A stretch of DNA of 64,000 bases from Marinobacter szutsaonensis (GTDB taxonomy: Bacteria > Pseudomonadota > Gammaproteobacteria > Pseudomonadales > Oleiphilaceae): NCBI RefSeq assembly GCF_039523335.1, contig NZ_BAAAFC010000003.1, positions 62,001 through 126,000 of the forward strand. Direction: 5' to 3'. The position numbers and the translations under genes were made by a program. This document shows positions 60,106 to 64,000 of the stretch, piece by piece. The notes below the pieces were generated by a model. The model was not told where the DNA came from. It worked only from the letters and a program-made list of their open reading frames with translations, and did not search any database. How positions within the stretch are numbered: position 1 is the stretch's first letter; each line of letters starts with the position of its first letter.

Positions 60106-60613
60106 GTTGCGTCTTCCTTTTTGAGTTAACTCAGGTTTTAGCTACGGGTATTAATCCCGATTTATTAAGTTGTTCAGGCATCACCAGTCAGGCTGGATGA
60201 GCCGGATTCTCCATTATCTCCATGTCAGTTTTATGACATCCAGATAACTTTTCTTCTTCTTTTGAAAACCTGCAGAACTGCAGATCTTTGTAGCTCAGTT
60301 ACTTACAGCACTTTCTTAAAGCGCTGAGTAATGAATCTGTTTTAATACAAAGAACCTGCATTTGCAAATTTTAAACAGCGCATTTTTAGCTTGTTTGGCA
60401 CCAGAAAGGCAACCCTTTATAGCCATGAGCTCTGTTCGGTTTTGTGACCAGTGCTTTACAAATACGAGGCCAACCACCATTTTTTTCTTTCAATTCAGCG
60501 GACTAACACCAAAAAATTTCTGTCTTAGGCCAAATATCAGACTATTCGGGTTATCGTGCGCACCATCCACAAACATGCAGGCGACCGCCGCCCAATCATG
60601 GTGCAAAACCGAT
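60106..60613. promoter_or_regulatory. Porin upstream region
   Basis: These 508 A+T-rich bases lie between the porin start and the dtd stop. They hold the porin promoter and a long leader, as is common for porins controlled by response regulators or small RNAs. A 10-bp palindrome GAGTTAACTC is at 60123-60132, near the ribosome-binding site. A plus-strand open frame (60362-60619) has no Shine-Dalgarno and no family resemblance and is not called. A small RNA in this gap is possible but not shown. Confidence 0.45.
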
Positions 60614-61069
60614 TCATGACAAACCCGTAACCTCCAGCATGAAAGTCACCGGCCCATCATTGATCAACTGCACCTTCATATCCGCCCCGAAACGCCCTTC
60701 CGAGACACGCTCACCCCCCAGGCAGTCCTTCGCCTCAAGAACGAACTGGCGATACAGGTCATTGGCCACATCCGGCTTCGCGGCCAAGGAAAAGCCCGGG
60801 CGGGTTCCCGAACGGGTATCGGCTGCGAGGGTAAACTGGGGCACAACGAGCAAGCCGCCACCGATGTCCTGAAGACTGCGATTCATGCGGCCCTGCTGGT
60901 CAGGGAAGATACGATAGGAAAGAATTTTTCGGCACAGCTCCTTTGCCTCTGCAGCCCCGTCATCCCGCTCAACTCCGAGCAGAAGTAAAACACCACGGCC
61001 AATCGTGCCAACTGACTGGCCATCAACCGTGACACTGGCTTCCGAAACTCTCTGGATAAGCCCTTTCAT
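60614..61069 (-). CDS. dtd: D-aminoacyl-tRNA deacylase
   Basis: The protein has 151 residues. It hydrolyses D-aminoacyl-tRNAs. MKGLIQRVSEASVTVDGQSV and RIFPDQQGRMNRSLQDIGGG are family blocks. The cross-subunit motifs read PQFTLAADT (canonical SQFTL; the proline variant is common) and NDGPVTFML (the NxGPxT motif). It is next to pip as in Pseudomonas. Confidence 0.97.
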   Translation of the reverse strand: MKGLIQRVSEASVTVDGQSVGTIGRGVLLLLGVERDDGAAEAKELCRKILSYRIFPDQQGRMNRSLQDIGGGLLVVPQFTLAADTRSGTRPGFSLAAKPDVANDLYRQFVLEAKDCLGGERVSEGRFGADMKVQLINDGPVTFMLEVTGLS

Positions 61070-61152
61070 TCGCTTCCTGACTGACGGGGAAATTACGAAT
61101 CGGCAAGAGTGTATCCCCGCTCCCGGAAGACCGCAACCCGACCAAAGCCTTT

Positions 61153-62115
61153 TTATCCGACCGGTTTCTCGCTTTTAGCAACCACTTCCTCCACGCCTCT
61201 AATCAGGGCATCGATAATGGCTGGCTCGGACGCGGAATGACCCGCATCCCGAATGATCCTGAGGTCGGCCTCCGGCCAGGCATTGCTGAGCGCCAGGGCG
61301 TTATCCAGGGGACAGACCATGTCATAGCGGCCATGAACAATGATCCCCGGAATGTCGGCCAGCTTGTGGGCGTCCCTGACAATTTGATCGGGCTCGAGGA
61401 AAGCGTTGTTCATGAAGTAATGGCATTCAATGCGCGCCAGGGCAATGGCCACATGAGGGTGTGCGAAATGCTCGACCACCCGGGGGTTGGGATTCAGGGT
61501 GGCGCATCGCCCCTCCCAGATCGACCACGCCTTGGCAGCCTGAATCTGTTCCAGCTCGTTGGTGCTGGTCAGTCGCCGGTAGTAGGCCGAAACCATATCG
61601 CCTCGCTCGGCCACGGGGATCTGCGCCTCAAAATCTTCCCAGTAGTCCGGGAACACCCGGCTGGCGCCTTCCTGGTAGAACCAGTGAATGTCCCGCGGCC
61701 GGCAAAGGAAAATGCCCCGCAGCACCAACCCCAAGACACGCTCCGGGTGAGCTTGTGCATACACCAGGCTCAAGGTTGAGCCCCAGCTGCCACCGAACAG
61801 GAGCCAGCGGTCAATGCCCAGGAACTGGCGAACGGTTTCCATATCCTCGACGAGCTTGTCGGTGCTGTTACCTTCCAACTCTGCCAGTGGCGTGGACCGG
61901 CCGGAACCGCGCTGGTCCATGAGGATGATGCGGAAACGCTCGGCATCGAAAAAGCGGCGGTGGTAGTCCTCGCAGCCACCACCGGGGCCGCCATGGACCA
62001 CCAGAACGGGGATGCCGTCGGGGTTACCGCTTTCCTCTATATAGAGTTCGTGGGGAGGATCGACGGCCAGGCGGTGCTGTGCGTTGGGGTGGATTTCGGG
62101 GTAGAGGGTCAGCAT
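61153..62115 (-). CDS. pip: Proline iminopeptidase
   Basis: The protein has 320 residues, an alpha/beta-hydrolase (S33) that removes N-terminal proline. The oxyanion loop is VLVVHGGPGGGCEDYHRRFF; the nucleophile Ser is in LLFGGSWGSTLSLVYAQAHP near 112. The catalytic Asp is in IIVHGRYDMVCPLDNAL and the His in IIRDAGHSASEP near 297. No signal peptide. A palindrome cluster lies between this gene and typA upstream. Confidence 0.96.
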   Translation of the reverse strand: MLTLYPEIHPNAQHRLAVDPPHELYIEESGNPDGIPVLVVHGGPGGGCEDYHRRFFDAERFRIILMDQRGSGRSTPLAELEGNSTDKLVEDMETVRQFLGIDRWLLFGGSWGSTLSLVYAQAHPERVLGLVLRGIFLCRPRDIHWFYQEGASRVFPDYWEDFEAQIPVAERGDMVSAYYRRLTSTNELEQIQAAKAWSIWEGRCATLNPNPRVVEHFAHPHVAIALARIECHYFMNNAFLEPDQIVRDAHKLADIPGIIVHGRYDMVCPLDNALALSNAWPEADLRIIRDAGHSASEPAIIDALIRGVEEVVAKSEKPVG

Positions 62116-62162
62116 GGGCGAAACTCCGGTGCAAAGGCTTTTATGGGAGTTTGGTTGAAGAT

Positions 62163-62348
62163 GGGGTCAGAAGAAAGTTTTCTTCAGACCCCCGGGGATG
62201 AAGATGGGTTCAGAAGAACGGGTTCTTCAGACCCCTGGGGGGCGGGACATAAAAAAGGGGTCAGATGAAAGCCTTCATCTGACCCCGGATTTTGTGTCGA
62301 GCTTGGGGGTATAACGCCGGGGTCTGAAGAACTCGTTCTTCTGACCCC
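62163..62348. repeat. Palindrome cluster 4 (four copies) between typA and pip
   Basis: Copies at 62163-62192, 62206-62235, 62257-62286 and 62319-62348. Types are AGAAG, AGAAG, GATGA and AGAAG. In three of them one arm has TCAGA and the other TCTGA. This cluster is between codirectional genes, unlike the other three. The copy at 62319 lies just past the typA stop and may act as its terminator. Confidence 0.92.
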
Positions 62349-62369
62349 TTTTTCAGATCATACCCGCAC

Positions 62370-64000
62370 TTACTTCTTGCCGGCGCGCTTGCGCTCGTTT
62401 TCGGTGAGCAGCTTTTTGCGCAAGCGGATGGACTTGGGTGTTACTTCCACCAGCTCGTCGTCGTCGATGAACTCCAGCGCCTGTTCCAGGGTGTGCTTGA
62501 TGGGCGGCACGAGACCGATCACTTCGTCCTTGCCGGAAGCGCGCATGTTATCGAGCTTCTTGGCCTTGGTGGGGTTGATCACGATGTCGTTATCACGGCT
62601 GTGAATACCACACAGCTGGCCCTCGTAGATCTCGTCACCCGGCGCCAGGAACAGCTTGCCACGACTTTGCAGGGTTTCCAGGGAGTAGGTCATCGCTGTG
62701 CCTTTCGCCATGGAGATCAGCACACCGTTCTGGCGGCCGCCCATGGCACCTTCCTTGATCGGGCCGTAGTGACTGAAGGTGGAGGTCAGGATACCGGTAC
62801 CGGAAGTCATGGTCAGGAAGGCGTTACGGAAGCCGATCAGACCACGGGCCGGGATGATGTATTCCACACGCATGCGGCCTTTGCCATCCGGGATCATGTT
62901 AGTCATCTCGCCCTTGCGCAGGCCGAGCTGCTCCATCACGGCGCCCTGGTGCTGCTCTTCGATATCCACGATCACGTTCTCGTACGGCTCCTGCTTGACG
63001 CCGTCGATCTCGCGAATAACCACTTCCGGGCGGCCCACGGCCAGCTCGAAGTTCTCCCGACGCATGTTCTCGATGAGAACCGACAGGTGCAGCTCACCTC
63101 GGCCAGACACCTTGAACTTGTCGGCAGAGTCACCCTCTTCCACACGCAGAGCCACGTTATGCAGCAGCTCTTTTTCCAGACGCTCCTTGATGTTGCGGCT
63201 GGTGACGTACTTGCCTTCCTGACCGGCAAACGGGGAATCGTTTACCTGGAAGGTCATGGAAACGGTGGGCTCGTCCACGGTCAGTGCCGGCAGCGCCTCA
63301 ACGTTGTTCGGATCACACAGGGTGTCAGAGATATAAAGCGGATCCAGACCGCTGACGCACACGATGTCGCCAGCCTGGGCTTCATCAACTTCCACACGCT
63401 GCAGGCCGGAGTGGCCCATGATCTTGAGAATTCGACCATTACGCTTCTTGCCATCGGTACCAAGAGCTACTACCGGGGTATTGGTCTTGACCGAGCCGCG
63501 CATGATGCGGCCGATGCCGATGACACCCAGGAAGCTGTTGTAGTCCAGCTGGGAGATCTGCATCTGGAACGGGCCATCCCGATCGACGGCAGGCGCGGGC
63601 ACGTGGTCGACAATCGCCTGGAATACGGCGTCCATGTTGTCATCCAGGTCTTCGTGCTCCATACCGGCAATGCCGTTCAGCGCGCTGGCGTACACAATCG
63701 GGAAGTCCAGCTGCTCGTCGGTGGCACCCAGGTTATCGAACAGGTCAAAAACCTGATCCACAACCCAGTCCGGACGGGCGCCAGGCCGGTCAATCTTGTT
63801 CACTACCACAATCGGGCGCAGGCCCGCTGCAAAAGCTTTCTGGGTAACAAAACGGGTTTGCGGCATGGGGCCGTCGATGGAATCCACCACCAGCAGCACA
63901 CTGTCCACCATGCTCATGACCCGCTCAACTTCGCCGCCGAAGTCAGCGTGCCCCGGAGTATCCACGATGTTGATATCGTAGTCTTTCCATTTCAGCGCGG
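62370..64000 (-). CDS. typA: Translational GTPase TypA/BipA (N-terminus beyond window)
   Basis: The visible 542 codons lack roughly the first 65 residues, including the P-loop. The frame enters at the right edge with [20 protein letters not shown] (G3 motif DTPGH). The G4 motif [15 protein letters not shown] and the G5 motif [11 protein letters not shown] follow. Domains II and III come next, and then the BipA-specific C-terminal domain ([20 protein letters not shown]). It is a ribosome-associated GTPase involved in 50S assembly and stress and cold adaptation. The C-terminus is basic ([10 protein letters not shown]). Four palindromes follow its stop. Confidence 0.97.
   Translation of the reverse strand, partial: ALKWKDYDINIVDTPGHADFGGEVERVMSMVDSVLLVVDSIDGPMPQTRFVTQKAFAAGLRPIVVVNKIDRPGARPDWVVDQVFDLFDNLGATDEQLDFPIVYASALNGIAGMEHEDLDDNMDAVFQAIVDHVPAPAVDRDGPFQMQISQLDYNSFLGVIGIGRIMRGSVKTNTPVVALGTDGKKRNGRILKIMGHSGLQRVEVDEAQAGDIVCVSGLDPLYISDTLCDPNNVEALPALTVDEPTVSMTFQVNDSPFAGQEGKYVTSRNIKERLEKELLHNVALRVEEGDSADKFKVSGRGELHLSVLIENMRRENFELAVGRPEVVIREIDGVKQEPYENVIVDIEEQHQGAVMEQLGLRKGEMTNMIPDGKGRMRVEYIIPARGLIGFRNAFLTMTSGTGILTSTFSHYGPIKEGAMGGRQNGVLISMAKGTAMTYSLETLQSRGKLFLAPGDEIYEGQLCGIHSRDNDIVINPTKAKKLDNMRASGKDEVIGLVPPIKHTLEQALEFIDDDELVEVTPKSIRLRKKLLTENERKRAGKK

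Noticed and set aside
60362..60619. 85-codon open frame on the plus strand in the porin-dtd gap
   Set aside because: No Shine-Dalgarno, no recognisable family, low-complexity composition and overlap with the end of dtd.
60614..61069. Dtd with PQFTL where SQFTL is canonical, possible inactive enzyme
   Set aside because: The proline form is, as far as I remember, widespread in functional bacterial Dtd proteins, and the NxGPxT motif is intact.

Overview
The window is a chromosomal segment of a marine gammaproteobacterium. Protein sequences and gene order point to Marinobacter or a close relative. This is inferred from recognised families and remembered Pseudomonas gene order; no search was run. 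The blocks aroB-aroK-pilQPONM/ponA/malic enzyme/rpmE/priA/argS/SPOR protein/hslVU, ptsP-rppH-HAD hydrolase, cpdA-yqiB-nudF, thiC-tolC-waaA, ilvE-glnE and dtd-pip all resemble Pseudomonas. No rRNA, tRNA, CRISPR array, prophage or transposase gene was seen. Coding density is high.

Layout. 1-5.8 kb: start of aroB, aroK and the type IV pilus assembly operon pilMNOPQ, all on the minus strand. 6.0-18.5 kb: PBP1a, malic enzyme, L31, PriA, an unrecognised lipoprotein, ArgRS, a SPOR cell-division protein and the HslVU protease. 18.6-25.6 kb: a patatin-like protein lacking its nucleophile serine, PtsP, RppH, a SerB-like HAD hydrolase, an RlmI-type methyltransferase and GcvH. 25.6-33.6 kb: metR/metE with a MetR box, cpdA-yqiB-nudF, and thiC behind a TPP riboswitch. 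33.7-51.6 kb: tolC, then a large envelope-glycan region. That region holds waaA, two LpxL-type acyltransferases, an ELM1-family protein, several glycosyltransferases, manC, a WaaL ligase fused to a GT2 domain, a sialyltransferase-like protein, a CDP-glycerol-transferase-like protein, Kdo kinase, a heptosyltransferase and a DUF6165 protein. 51.6-64 kb: ilvE, glnE, a K+ channel with mgtE, a CYTH protein, a porin, dtd, pip and most of typA.

The most unusual content is intergenic. (1) Five copies of a hairpin family at 16.2, 16.4, 25.0, 31.1 and 31.3 kb have a conserved 53-58 nt loop. Each copy has its own 25-30 bp arms, which are almost perfectly self-complementary but differ from copy to copy. 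All five lie between codirectional genes, and four of them form two head-to-head pairs. I do not recognise this family and consider it the best candidate for an undescribed element. (2) Eleven copies of a roughly 30-bp palindrome (GGGGTCAGA...TCTGACCCC) lie in four clusters, three of them between convergent genes. One copy carries a compensatory double change.

The lipooligosaccharide region is the functional core of the window. Kdo transfer (WaaA), Kdo phosphorylation, heptose addition, late acylation, sugar-nucleotide supply (ManC), core glycosyltransferases and a ligase are all encoded within about 16 kb. TolC and the porin add further outer-membrane functions.
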